A stretch of DNA of 64,000 nucleotides from Ananas comosus (GCF_001540865.1 NC_033629.1:2726144-2790143); one strand, 5' to 3'. Shown: positions 12,603-24,700, counted from the first letter of the stretch. Notes: generated from the letters alone by a model not told the origin. Numbers and translations are program-made.

Positions 12603-13052
12603 GGGTTGATAGAGCAATACAGATGTTGCAGATGACCAGTCTAAGCAATTTTATTACTGAAATGTCTCTTTCATATCTTTTGCTTTTCCAGTAGAGGCTT
12701 TTGTACATGTCAATTGAATGTTCTTTTTTAAAAGTTTGAGATTTAAGCTATGTTTGCATCATACTTGTATGGGATTAAGACTTGGTTTAGAATTGCGGTA
12801 CCAAAAGTACCCCCACCTGTATGTTTTTTGAAGCCTCAAAATATTTAAAAGTGTTTTCAATCTTTCCTCTTCTAGTGTTATAAAATTGCAGTGAAAACCG
12901 CCACCGGAAATGCTTTCTTTCGTGGCTCCGGCGGTGGCTGGCTTTGGTAGCGGTTTTCATAATAATTTTATTTATATCACTGGAAGAGGAAAGACGGAAG
13001 CGCTTTTGAATTTTTTAAAGTCGATGCTTTTAGCTACTACAGTATCAAACTA
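12603..13052. other. Intergenic stretch with a short inverted repeat
   Basis: Sequence around 12845-12985 forms an imperfect hairpin. Its arms are approximately 'gtgttttcaatctttcctctt' and 'aagaggaaagacggaagcg', around a loop rich in ccgccaccgg/ccggcggtggc. It looks like a small decayed fold-back element. I see no coding signal. Confidence 0.45.
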
Positions 13053-14323
13053 GGGGCCTGTTTGGTCTAGTTCCTGCAGAAGTGATTTCTGTAAAAGTGA
13101 TTTTGGTTTGGATAATTGATTTTGAAAAAAAAACTGTAGAGCATTTGGTTGAATTTAGAAAAAAAGTGATTTTTTTGAAGTGATTTTTTAAAGCTATTTG
13201 GCAAAATTTTTTTTGATGTTTGCATATATTAATATTTGTACTAAATTTTATTTTTAAAATAATTTAAATTTGAATTTAAATAAAAACTTTAAATTTAATT
13301 AAAAGTATATATTTTTTAAGTTTCAAACTTGTGCGAAAATAAATTTGAAATTTCAAAATTTTAAATTTAAAATCTGAATTTTTAAATCTAAATTTTAAAT
13401 TTTCAAATTTAAAAATTAAAAACTAAAAATTAAAATTAAAATTCAAAATTTCAAATTCAAAATTTAAAATTTGAATTTTTAAATTTAAAATTAAAATTAA
13501 AATTAAAATTAAAATTAAATTTTAAAATTTAAATTTTAAAATTTTGACAATTGAAATTTAAAATTAAAATTTAAAATTTGAATTTTCAAAATTAAAATTT
13601 GAAATTTGAATTTTCAAAATTAAAATTTGAAAGTTGAAATTTGAAAATTAAAATTTCAAATTTGAAATTTGAAATTTGAAATTTAAAATTCAAAATTCAA
13701 AATTTTAAATTTAAAATTTAAAATTCAAAATTTTAAATTTTAAATTTAAAATTTAAAATTCAAAATTTAAATTTTGAATTTCAAATTTTAAATTTTAAAT
13801 TTTGAATTTTGAATTTTAAATTTTAAATTTCAAATTTAAAATTTCAAATTTCAAATTTCAAATTTCAAATTTCAAATTTTAAATTTTGAATTTTAAATTT
13901 TAAATTTTAAATTTCAAATTTTAAATTTCAAATTTTAAATTTCAAAATTTGAATTTTAAATTTTAAAATTTGAAATTTTGAGATTTGAATCTTAAACTTT
14001 AAATTTTAAATGTAAAATTTTAAATTTAAAAATTTGAGTTTTAAAAATTCAAATATGAATTTAAAATTTTAAAATTTAAATTTAATGTTAAATTTATACT
14101 TTGAATCTAAAATAAAAATAAAAAATAGAATTTTGAGTTCAAAATCAGAATCAGTTTTGGAGAAGCAGTTTTTTTCTGCTTCTGATTCTGGAGTCTTTAA
14201 AATCAGTTTTCTAATTTTAAAAAGCAGAATCAGATTTTCAGAATGTCATTCCCAAATACTCTACTGAGCTCAAAAGTAATTTTGGACTCAGAATTATTTT
14301 TGAATAACTAGGCCAAACACCCC
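13053..14323. mobile_element. MITE with TIRs GGGGCCTGTTTGG and an AT-only interior
   Basis: The left end GGGGCCTGTTTGGTCTAG is mirrored by the right end, whose reverse complement is GGGGTGTTTGGCCTAG. CTA flanks both sides (13050-13052 and 14324-14326), a 3-bp duplication as in PIF/Harbinger relatives. Sub-terminal sequence (agcagaa/ttctgctt, near 14160-14230) is also palindromic. The interior from about 13230 to 14100 is a run of aaattt/tttaaa/ttgaaa permutations with almost no G or C. No transposase frame is present. Confidence 0.7.
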
Positions 14324-15184
14324 CTAGGCCTAACTTAGTGAAATTTTCACCTTCTATACACAATTTATTTCATGTTGCGCTTGGTGTTATGGTGGAATAT
14401 GTAGCACTATCTTTTATGCTGGAGTAAAAACTCTAATTTGAAATTTTGTGTCTTGAGTAGTAGTGGAGCATCTCAAGGAAGGTGTGGATTCGGCCACTAA
14501 ATAAGTGGTATTTATGAAAGATAGGGATGCAAACAGGTCAAACCTTTTTTTTTTTTTTTTTTTTTGGGAGGTCAGGGTGGATTCGGAGCTGATTAATTCT
14601 TATTTTATTTTTTATTCTTACTTACCGTTTTATTTGTGATTAGAATGAATTTTTAAAAACTTTAAACAGATCAAAAGAAGAAAAGAGTCTCCATCACATG
14701 TCCCATCTTTTTTTTAACAGATGGACACGGATAACTTTTTACCTACTTTAAGCCCTCTTTATGATCTCATTCTATTTTAGGTACTTTTTACAACCCAACT
14801 TTTAAAATGTGTTTTATTTGGTGAGTCAATAATATTTTAATTTTAAAATTGAAGTTAATCATTTATTTTAAAGTTTGTAAAGATAAATGATATATTCAAA
14901 ATTTAAAATTAAAGTGCTGTTGATAGACTCAAATTAAATAAATTAAAAATTAGGTACTAAAATAAAAATTTAGAAAAAAAATCAGATAGTTGATTCCAAA
15001 ATGAATGGGCTATGCACCTTCTTATTTTTAAATTAAAATAAAAAGGTAAACTTTAAATATCACTCCTGTATTTTCGCACTTTCTCACTTTAGTACCCTTT
15101 GGTTTAAAGTGTATCAATTTAGTATCATATGGTTTCATTTTTCGCTTTTAATTAGCTCCTTAAAATTTCAAATATCTCACCCAG
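14324..15184. other. AT-rich intergenic DNA with a decayed half-copy of the Mutator-type MITE
   Basis: There is no gene signal. Family phrases of the gggaaaacttcaaa MITE (actttctcactttagtacc, gtgtatcaatttagtatc) are recognisable from about 15047. The tandem HSFA2 promoter duplication begins inside the second half of this element. Confidence 0.5.
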
Positions 15185-15545
15185 GTTTATCGCATATTCA
15201 GTTTAGTATCTTTTAGTTTTAACTTTATCACTGATTTAATAAAAAAATTAGTGAAGAGAATAATAAAAAAAAAAATATAAAATTATCTGGCAGATACATT
15301 TTAAATTACGGGATAAAAAAAGTATGAAACTGACTCCATTCCCAGATTCACGCCGCGTCAGCGGATAGGCACCCACGTGGCGTGCATCGGAGCCCGGGGC
15401 TCCAAGAAATTTTTAATTATTTTAATTATTATTATTTTGATTTATCCTCTCATCCAAACGAATAAGTGCAAAAATCTATGCGGTCCGTAAATAATAAAAT
15501 AATAATAAAATAATAAAATATGCGGGCGCCCCATTTTTGCCCCTC

Positions 15546-15630
15546 TTCTAGAACCTTCCCACCTCCACTACTTCTCTCGAACCTTCCGTTTGCGAAGCTT
15601 CTCCCTTTTTCCCCCCTCTCCCCTATTTAA
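15546..15630 (+). promoter_or_regulatory. Heat-shock promoter, upstream copy
   Basis: A perfect three-block heat-shock element TTCtaGAAccTTC lies at 15546-15558. It is followed by GAAccTTC (15579-15586), GAAgcTTC (15594-15601) and a TATTTAA box (15624-15630). CT-rich leader sequence follows. This could start a transcript on its own, but its distance to the HSFA2 start codon is longer than that of the downstream copy. Confidence 0.7.
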
Positions 15631-15840
15631 ATCCTCTCTCTCTCTCCACCTCTCTCTCTCTCCTCTCTCTCTCTAAGAAAAGAAGGAAAAAAAGGAAAAA
15701 TCCCCAGATCTACGAAATCTCCTTACACCTCATCGAGGTTTATCGAAAATTCACTTTAGTATCTTTTAGTTTTAACTTTATAACTGTTTTAACAAAAAAA
15801 ATTAGCGAAGAGAATAATAAAAAAAGAAAAATAAAATCAC

Positions 15841-16012
15841 AGGTAGGGATGGCAATCCAGCTCGTCGTTCGTGAGCCAGCTCGTTCGAGATATTTTCGAC
15901 TCGAACACGAGCTGAATTTTTCGACTCGTTTAATAAACGAGCCGAACACGAGCTGGGATCAGCTCGTTCGTGTTCAGCCCGATAACAGCTCGAATATATC
16001 TATTTTATATTT
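15841..16012. mobile_element. Small insertion in the second promoter unit (probable MITE)
   Basis: The segment begins tagggatggcaatccagctcg, a start common to several plant MITEs, and repeats agctcgttcg, cgaacacgagctg and relatives in both orientations. It is absent from the first promoter unit, so it arrived after the tandem duplication or was lost from unit 1. Exact ends and target duplication are not clear. Confidence 0.5.
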
Positions 16013-16291
16013 ATATAACTTATTNTAAATTGATACACTTCAAATTATATAATATTAAAATAAAAAAAAGTGTGAAACTACATGTAACTCCATTTCCAGA
16101 TTCACGCCGCGTCAAGGCACCCACGTGGCGTGCATCGGAGCCCGGGGCTCCAAGAAATTTTTAATTATTTTAATTATTTTTTTTTGATTTATCCTCTCAT
16201 CCAAACGAATAAGTGCAAAAATCTATGCGGCCCATAAATAATAATAAAATAATAAAATATGCGGGGGGGCCATTTTTGCTCTCTAACACTC

Positions 16292-16377
16292 TTCCAGAAC
16301 CTTCCCACCTCCACTACTTCTCTAGAACCTTCCGTTTGCGAAGCTTCGCCCTTTTTCCCCCTCTCCCCCCTATTTAA
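16292..16377 (+). promoter_or_regulatory. Heat-shock promoter proximal to HSFA2
   Basis: TTCcaGAAccTTC at 16292-16304 is a perfect alternating heat-shock element. It is followed by GAAccTTC (16325-16332), GAAgcTTC (16340-16347) and TATTTAA (16371-16377). Heat-shock factors bind such nGAAn arrays, and HSFA2 is known to be strongly heat-induced, so this is probably the main promoter. CT repeats at 16381-16425 fit a transcription start just downstream. Confidence 0.82.
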
Positions 16378-16528
16378 ACCCTCTCTCTCTCTCTCTCCAC
16401 CTCTCTCTCTCCTCTTTCTCTAAGAAAAGAAGAAAAAAAAGAAAAATCCCCAAATCTACGAGTCTCCTTCTCAATCCAGTGGCGGCGAAGGAGGAGTGCG
16501 CCGTCGCAATCCGCTCCGCGCAATTCAA

Positions 16529-17284
16529 GTACGTTTTTTCTGGGATCGATCTTGCGGAAATTGAGGCCCCGATCGTTTGTTGAAACCTAAATTTGTTGCT
16601 TGTTTTTAGCTCCGTTTTCGGTGTGAAATCCCCGAAGTTTGTCGCTAACCCTTGTCGGTTTCATCGTCAGAATCTCGTCTTGGGGTTGTGTAGTTCGCGT
16701 TTTCTTTTTTTCTTTTTTTGTTCGATCTCGCGAAAATTGAGTCCCCGATCCTTTGAAAGCTTAATTGGGAGGGGACCGATTTTGATCGTGCTTGTTTCAA
16801 CTTCATTTTCCGATGCGAAATCCGCATGTTCATCGGTTTCCTCACGTTTTCTCGCATCAAAATCGTGTCTTGGTGTTGTATAGTTCGCGTTTTCGTTCGA
16901 TCTCGCGAAAAATGAGGTCCCAATCCTTTGAAACCTAAAGAGGAAGAGAATCACTTTTGATTGCGCTTGTTTTAGCTTCATTGTCGGTGCGAAATCCGCG
17001 TGTTTGTGTGCAAACCATCTCAATTTCATCGATCTCCTCGTGTTTTCTCGCATCAAAATCTCGTTTTGGCGTAGTGTGCTTCGCGTGTTCTTGAACCCTC
17101 AATATATCCCCTTCTCAATCCGGTGGAGCGTACTCCGTAATCCTCTATTTTACCTAAATGGGAAAAGAACCCATCTCGATTTTACCTGTTTTAACTCCAT
17201 TTTCGGTGCAAAATCCCCAAATAGGCCATTGACATCTCAATCTACATCTTGTGACTCTCGCATCAAAATCTCCGCTTGTCATAG
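16529..17284 (+). repeat. Probable HSFA2 leader intron made of about 190-bp tandem repeats
   Basis: A donor (caattcaa|gtacgt, GT at 16529) and an acceptor (gtcatag, AG at 17283-17284, two bases before the ATG) fit a 5'-UTR intron. Inside it, a unit containing 'gcttgttt(t)agcttc', 'ttcggtgcgaaatccgc', 'ctcgcatcaaaatc' and 'ttcgatctcgcgaaaattgag' recurs. The cttgttt phrase starts at about 16599, 16789, 16965 and 17178. The copies are diverged, so the duplication is old. The predicted spliced leader has no ATG before the HSFA2 start. Confidence 0.6.
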
Positions 17285-17286
17285 CA

Positions 17287-20200
17287 ATGAATCCCTATCT
17301 CAATCCGGTGAAGGAGGAGTACCCGGGAGCTCTAGCAGGGGTGGCGGTGGGGGCCTCGTCGTCGTTGCTGGGCTCCGAAAATGGACTGCCTCTGCTGCCA
17401 CGGCCCATGCAGGGCCTGGGCGATGCTGGGCCGCCGCCATTCTTGATGAAGACCTACGACATGGTTGACGACCCCTGCACCGATCAGATTGTGTCGTGGG
17501 GTGTCGCCAAAAATAGCTTTGTGGTTTGGGACCCCCATGCATTTGCTACTACTTTGTTGCCGAGATACTTCAAGCACAATAACTTCTCCAGCTTTGTGAG
17601 GCAACTCAACACTTACGTAAGTTCACCACATTGTTTGATTATCATATGCTTGTTAATGTTGATCTAATGGCATGTGTGTTTAATGTGTATAGTTTTGGTG
17701 TTTTCTAACATCTTTGGATGGGTTATTATTGTTAGGTTTTGTTGTGAGATTTCTTGGATAAGACCCCGAAATTCAAAATTTTTTTGTTGGCACAATTTTA
17801 ACTTCCATTTTTTATGATTTGGGTTAATTCAGAATTGAAAATTTTGTAAAATGAATCAGTAATTTTGATAAATTTCACAGGTCTAGCTATTTTTCAGCCG
17901 AAGGAAGTCCGAATTTTTCATTTTCGTGAATAATTAACAGCTGAAAGTTAATGAAGTTGTTAATTTTTGCTCATTTTTTAACTCAATTGACTAAGATATT
18001 TTGAATTAAACCAAACAGAAGTTGAGATTTCCATACATGTTCACCTAATTTTTATTATTGTTCTCTGATTATTTCCTTGTGAAGTGTTTGTGGCTATTAG
18101 GACTTGGGAAGTTAATTGCAGAACGGGAGATTGCAAAAATATCTAGTTTTTGTGGTTTCCGCTTACCTGTTCACCTCTCTAGCTTTCCATTTTTTTAAAA
18201 AAAATTCCTTTTGCGGCACCAGTTATTATTATTCACTAGTTGCAAGCTGAAAAACAGCACATCTTTGTGATCTTGTTCTATCACACTGTATGATTCGGCG
18301 GTGGACTTTTCTTTGTTTTTACAGCAATTGTGGACTCAGCGCACTCTCTTGGAGTGCTTCTTTCAATAGAAGTGAACAAAACAATACAGACGGTAATATA
18401 GGTGAACTGAAAATGGTAGATGGCTAGAATGATAGCAAAATGCTTTGAATTGTTGTATAGGAATTAGTAGTTGTTTAAAGTTTAAACAAAACGAATAGTA
18501 CTGAAGTGCTTCGATTGTTCAAATCCGGGCATTCCTGGTTTGGCACGTCTCCATGTAGTTGAGTTGCATTCACCTTTTCTTTAGGTTATTCCCTTAATCG
18601 TGTTCTATAATGCTGTTGCACCAGTTCTTTTTACAAGGGTCTTTGATCGAGTGACGTTTTGGTTCAAAACTGAACATCTGTTAGTATCCAAGTGTGTTGT
18701 TGAAAGCATATAGTACTTAAGCTCTATCCGTGCATTCTTAAAGTTGGCCTGTATGAATGCCCAAAACATTTGCTACATGACCATATTCTCTTACAATTTC
18801 GACCTCCGTGATTTGAGCATCGTCCGCTGTGAGGTTCTGTATATCGTGATTTTTCAGGACAACACATTCCACCTATGATGTTATTTCATTTGTCTTCTGA
18901 AAATTGACTCAATAGCCGCATCTTTTCATACCCATTAACCAAAGTACCCAGCGTACTTTGGAGTAAACAAATTTGAACATCCCAACAAGCCAAGTGTGAA
19001 GACTGCCTGATTGCTTGTAATCCTTGCTTAACTATGCTATCCTCTGACCTGATTGCTTAACTATGATATCCTCTGACCTGATTGCTTAACTATGCTATCC
19101 TCTGAGCTGATGCTGTACTCTTCTATCTGTTCGTAAATCTTTAATGATGGAATATATGCCGGAATGATCAGTTTGTTATTTTTGTACCCGAAAGTTAGAG
19201 GAAGATGACAAATAGAAGATGAAAGATGAAGAAACCGAAGAAAAGATTCGAACCATTGCAAGTGAAATGATTTGCTGTAAGAACTCACCCTAGAGGTAAA
19301 GGGCGGTTGTATCCTCATCTCCACCAATGTAAATTTGTGGACTAATTAATGTGAATTCACCCAAGTGGTTTATATTTCTTGGTTTCGGCCACAAATTTCT
19401 GAACAATTGCTTCAAACTGGAAAATCAGTTTGAACCGTTTGCATAATTTTGCAACATTGTACATGCCGGTCGTGCTATTAACTAGCGGGTTTGTGAAATA
19501 TTGCAATATCTCCACAAATTTCTCAGCAATTGCTTCAAACTGGAAAACTGTTTGTTTGGGTAATATTGCAAAATACCGTCATCGGGTCTTGTTGCTTACT
19601 TTTTTTATACGATGTTTTTTTTTTCCTTTATTGCAATTTGTGAGTTTGGATGGTTGGTTTCTGCAGGGCTTCAGAAAGGTCGATCCTGACAGGTGGGAGT
19701 TTGCGAACGAGGGATTCGTGAGGGGCCAAAGGCAACTTCTCAAAAACATTAGGAGGAGAAAGCCGCCTCCCCCTCATCCCGTTCCCCAACAACAACCTCT
19801 CGGCCCGTATCTCGAGGTTGGGCAGTTTGGATACGAAGCAGAGATTGATAGATTAAAGAGGGACAAGCAATTACTGATGGCGGAACTAGTGAAGCTAAGG
19901 CAGGAGCAGCAGAACACGAAAGCACTTCTCCGAGCCATGGAGGAGAGGCTTCAAGGGACGGAGCAGAAGCAGCAGCAAATGATGGTTTTCTTAGCCCGCG
20001 CCTTGCGGAACCCCAACTTCCTCCAACAATTGGCGACCCAGAACGAGAAAAGGAAGCAGCTCGAAGAAGCCATTTCGAAGAAACGGCGACGGCAAATCGA
20101 ACAGGCGTCTTTTCGCGGAGATGCGGGTAGCGGCAGCCGTGTAGAGATCCAAACGCCGATCAAACTTGAAGCCGAAACATTAGAAAGAAACATTCTTTTA

Positions 20201-20434
20201 GATGGGGTGTTGGACTTGGAGACTCTGGCTCTAGAGATGCAGGGATTAGGAAAGAGAAAGGATAAAGAACACATTGATGGGGAGTTGAATGATGAGTTTT
20301 GGGAGGAGTTGCTTAATGGAGGGATTGGAGAGGAGAATGGTGAAGTTGATATTGAGGGGATGAGTGATAGTGCTGAGGATGTGGATGTGCTGGCTGAGAA
20401 ACTGGGCTTTCTTAGTTCTACTAGCCCTAGATAG
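17287..20434 (+). CDS. HSFA2: Heat stress transcription factor A2, 365 aa
   Basis: Two exons (17287-17616 and 19667-20434) join at phase 0. The intron interrupts the DNA-binding domain after RQLNTY, the conserved Hsf intron position. The winged-helix DNA-binding domain covers residues about 50-142 (PPPFLMKTY to KNIRRRK; recognition-helix region [21 protein letters not shown]). A class A heptad-repeat oligomerisation region follows (about 166-232, [19 protein letters not shown]). Then come a basic nuclear localisation signal KKRRRQ (248-253), an acidic/aromatic AHA activator motif DEFWEELL (319-326) and a C-terminal leucine-rich export signal [11 protein letters not shown] (349-359). A2 factors bind heat-shock elements with HSFA1 and sustain acquired thermotolerance. 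The start at 17287 follows the predicted leader intron and gives the family N terminus ([14 protein letters not shown]). Upstream heat-shock elements predict heat induction. Confidence 0.96.
19024..19112. repeat. Short tandem repeat in the HSFA2 intron
   Basis: A unit of about 34 bases (tgcttaactatgctatcctctgacctgat) occurs three times with a few substitutions. A separate duplication (aattgcttcaaactggaaaa at about 19406 and 19528) follows further down. No function is apparent. Confidence 0.6.
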
Positions 20435-21760
20435 CAGCACTAAGATTTTCATGTCTTGATGGTAGTCTGTTCTATTCTGCTCACACTTCAGGAGACTGAT
20501 GGCAGCCTGTGAATACAGACCCCTCTGATCTTTACTACTTTCATGTGGGGTTTTTAATATTGCTAGTTTCTTTTTTGGATGATTTAATTGCTATCATATG
20601 CTTCTCCTAATGCTGCTTGGAAGCTCCTTTGTTGTACTGTAATCTTATCCCTTGTTGTATTGTAATCTTTTGACGTCGCAATTTAGAAAATAGCTTTAGT
20701 TTATTGCAAGATCTTGATGGTTGTTATTATTTTTTTTTTTGAAAAAACTTCAAAGTACCACCTCTGTGGTTTCGCATTTTTTCACTCTAGTACTATATAG
20801 TTTAAAGTGTATCACTTTTATACCCTATGGTTGTTATTATTATTTTTTTCTTGGTTATTCCCTTCACTATTTTTTTTTTCAATGATAAAGTTAAAACTAA
20901 AGAGTATTAAAATAAATATTTGATAAATTATAGGTTAGATATTTGAAATTTTTTGTATATAATTTTATGAAAAGTTAATGAAGGGACTGACGAAAAAAAA
21001 AAAAAATCACAAAATATTAAATTAATACACTTTAAAACACATGGTACTAAAATGAAAAAATATGACCCATGTAGTATTTAAAGTTTACCCTTTTTTTTTT
21101 TATGATGCCTTATTTCACTGTTGAAGAGATTTATCTTAGTTATCTATGAGAAAAAGAACTTAACAACGATCTATATATCATGGTTTTATAGATCATAATT
21201 TTGATTTTGTTGCATGGTTAAAAAGAGATGAATCAAATAAGATACCAAGAAGCAGCTTTGCAAGGTATTTAATGAAAGATAGATGTGAAAAGAGACATTC
21301 AGAACAAACTACAAAGCCCTCAATGAAAAGGCCTTTTGGCAGAGCTTCTGCTCTGGTAGGAAACAATTTTTAGGCCTGAAATGTATGAAGGCTCTCAAAA
21401 CTATCAAATTTTTTTGTCAAATTATCATACTATTTTCGCAGGTAAAAGAAATATGCTAGGCTCTCAGAACTCCAACCTGATTATGAATTGTACAAGCGAA
21501 ATCGTGAAGCATCTACTGGATTTTTCTATTAGAAAAGAGGAATCAAAGTAAGTTGCACAGATAAAAGTTGGAATTAACAACAGAGAGTACAGTGGTCATA
21601 AACAACCACAGCAAATGACAGGATTCAAAAGAGCTACATAAGTTCACATTTAAGTACTAATCAATCGGATCTCAGAAACACCTATGTGCGTGTCGCCATT
21701 GTTTTGTTAAACTTGTCCAAAAAGAAGAAACCAATGGTTCCAGCCATTTCTTATGATAGA
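20435..21760. other. Convergent intergenic region between HSFA2 and the JmjC gene
   Basis: This holds the HSFA2 3' UTR (about 20435-20700, T-rich with ttgtattgtaatctt), a decayed Mutator-type MITE (20741-21090), and then the presumed 3' UTR of the minus-strand JmjC gene. No further gene is visible. Confidence 0.55.
20741..21090. mobile_element. Mutator-type fold-back MITE, gggaaaacttcaaa family
   Basis: The left end gaaaaaacttcaaagtaccac continues into gtggtttcgcat and 'gtgtatcactttta'. The right end mirrors it (catgtagtatttaaagtttaccc). Internal phrases match the family at 57002-57435. It is non-coding. Confidence 0.7.
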
Positions 21761-24700
21761 TTATCTCGGTCGATCGACATGTGCGCCGAGATACTGATCC
21801 AACACATTCCTGAAGGCCTGCAATTCAATTAAGAGTTTTCTTAATACTGATGCTAAGCACGACAAACCAACAAAGCTGCCCTCCACAATCCAGGTCCCCA
21901 TCAAATTCGTATGATTCAATCTCCTATATTGATAAACCAATCAAACGATTCAGTCCCCATGAAAAAACGTTTGCAACATAGAAAGTACCTGAAAAGCAAA
22001 CAACTCCTTTTTGTTCAGAATTGCATCCATTACTGCATACTGATCTTCGAATATGCTGTAGAATAGCTTATAAAACTCATCCCTGAGAAAAACAGAAGGA
22101 ATATGAAAAAGTGCCACGGATTCCATGACATCTTCCTAAACAAATTCTAAAGGAGGCATTAGGAATATTGTTACTGCTGCTCTTTTGTGGTCAGTTGATC
22201 CATCTCATCAAACTTCCGAGTAAGAATTTCTGCTCCTACTGGCGAGAGCATGTGGAGAACAAGAGCCTCCACAGTCCTCGGAAAATGATGCTGCAAAAGA
22301 AAGATAGATTCGAAAGATAACTCGTTCAATAAAAGAAAGGGAGAACGGTGTTAATGAAGATAAGTCAGTGCGTTCTTCCTACAATCTAGTCTCTGCAAGT
22401 TAATAGAATAACTAACAAAAAAAAAAGGTGTGTAAGATACACCACATCATTTCTGACTTAACTGTTACATCTCACATTTCCTTAACAAAATTACCTGAAG
22501 CATCTTAGTTACATCATCTATTATCATCTAATTCATTGTAAAACATATGAATTACTCCTTTTTCCCTACCTTTTAAGCGTTCATTTTAAGGCTTCTTATT
22601 CCAGGTCTAATGCATCTGAAGTTTTCAGGATCACCAGCAAACAGAAGCAAGAAAACTGCTTCCGTGCTGCTGTCTACCAGAAAGGCAGAAACTATTTTAA
22701 ATTGTTACCGTCATTCAAGAACATCCTATATTCCTATGCAGAAATCTGCATTTTTCAGTCTATTCTTGCTGACAAGTTGAAAGATACTAATTTCTAGATA
22801 AATTGCAAGACAAGAACCGCATGAAATTTTTCGGTTGGTGCTGTAACACTTACCACCATAGCCAGCAGGATTTTGCGAAATTCTAGTGGCTCAAGATCCA
22901 AAAAGATGTTTGCAATGGGATCACTTTCCAGAAGGGATAAATTCTCTTCCACAATCCGCTCACATTCGCCCTTCTGTTCGCATGTTTCATCTTTGGAAGT
23001 AGTGGGCTCGGCAGCATGGTCTTGAGTCTCTTGACCAACAACTTTGACGCCTTCATGAACCAGAGATATGAGTTCAAAAAGTACTTGGAGGGCATAGGGT
23101 TCTAGCTGCTGCAGCAGTCCAGGGTTTTCATTGGTCCCATCATGGTTTACCACCTCGTCAGCGGTATTAACCTCCTTGGAACCTGATGAAATAATAACAA
23201 AAAACCCAAAATAAATTCAAAAGGGCTGTTAACTAGTTGAAAAAATAATGCCTGGACTGAATAGCTGCCGGCTTCATCATGTCTAAGATGCAATATGAGA
23301 TGTAGCAGTAGCACTTCAAATAAGTGGCTTTAGTGCTAAGAAGTTTAACGGAATACTATTGGCAATAAGATAATATAAGATTGATAACATTCTAGAGTTC
23401 TTATTCTCGATCTTAACAATATGTTATGAATCTTCTAGTCTAAATAATTAACGATACTTGAAGAACATTTAAATAGTTAAGAACAAGTCCAACAAAGATG
23501 AGAAAAATGGCGCAAGAAAGAACGATTTCCTCAAGATATCAATACAATCTCAATATGGACCACCTTATAATCAACAAATTAGCTAATTCAATGAAGTAGA
23601 TTATAGTCTCAGTTGTTTCTATTTGAAGCGAATAGAATTCCACAGACTGATAATTTCAGTAGTTCTTCAAGAAAATGAGCAGAAAGAAAGAAAACCTTTA
23701 GAATATTCATCAGCAGATTGATGAGCTCCTAGTTCCCCAGCTGAACATTTGCGCAACATTTCATTCTGTCCTATTCAAAAGGAAGATGAAATGATTCTTA
23801 CTACAAAAATTGTCTAGCATTTTGCAAGCTAAACTATTTAATGAAGAGAGAGAGAGCAATGTAGAAAATTGAGAAATATAATTCCTGCAAATGCTTTATA
23901 TATCACAAGTAGAGGATGAGTGATAAATATAAATAGAAGCAGAAGAAAGATATCTTGGCATTTATATTAATAGAGAGCTGAACCAGAGAATAAGGGATTT
24001 TTTTAAAATCTCCTTATTCCTTGTTACATATTCTTAAACTTGGCAATTATTTTAAGGCATCATCAGATTTGAACTATCACTATCTCGTTAGATTCATATT
24101 AGAACACTAATACTTCAACCCTATTTCCTTTTGCAGACATTTTTAAATTCTAATGCTTAGTGATTTTGATATTAAGGAACAACAAGCAAATTCAATATAA
24201 AGCTTGTAATACTTCAATCCTGTTTCCTTTTGCAGACAAATTTTTAAATTCTAATGGTTAGTGATTTTGATATTAAGCCACAACAGACACCAAGTTTGCA
24301 AGCAAATTCAATATAAAGCTCAAGCAAATGACACAAAAAAATTTACTACCCGTGAAAGATACTAGATTAACAAGTAGAATAGCATTAATATCATCAAAAG
24401 ATGTGTGCCTAGAAACCCAACAGTAAAAGTTAGAATGAGAGTGAATACATAATAAAATAACAAAATAATGTAAACTAACTACAATCCTGCCGACCAGAAT
24501 TTTCATATAAATGCATAATTCAACCAGATGAAACCAAAGCATCCGAAAATGAGCATCCTTGATAAGATTGCCACATTATGAAATGAAAGTAACGGTGAAA
24601 CATTATGAATGAAAAATGTTTTATACCAAAATTGAAATAAATTCAGCTGATACATACCATTTCCTTGTCGACCAATCTTCTCTAGAGACCATCGTTTCAG

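Larger units (their letters stand above)
15185..16465 (+). repeat. Tandem duplication of the HSFA2 promoter region
   Basis: Unit 1 is about 15185-15734 and unit 2 about 15735-16465. Both start with MITE-derived sequence (ggtttatcg ... agtatcttttagttttaac) and run through the same promoter into the same first leader bases (taagaaaagaag ... aaatcccca ... atctacga). Equivalent positions are 746-747 bp apart. Unit 2 carries an extra segment of about 170 bp (about 15841-16012); without it the units are similar in length, about 550 bp. Unit 1 alone has a small extra phrase, gcggata. Confidence 0.85.

Noticed and set aside
17300..17604. Antisense frames opposite HSFA2 exon 1
   Set aside because: They mirror the GC-rich first exon and have no family resemblance.
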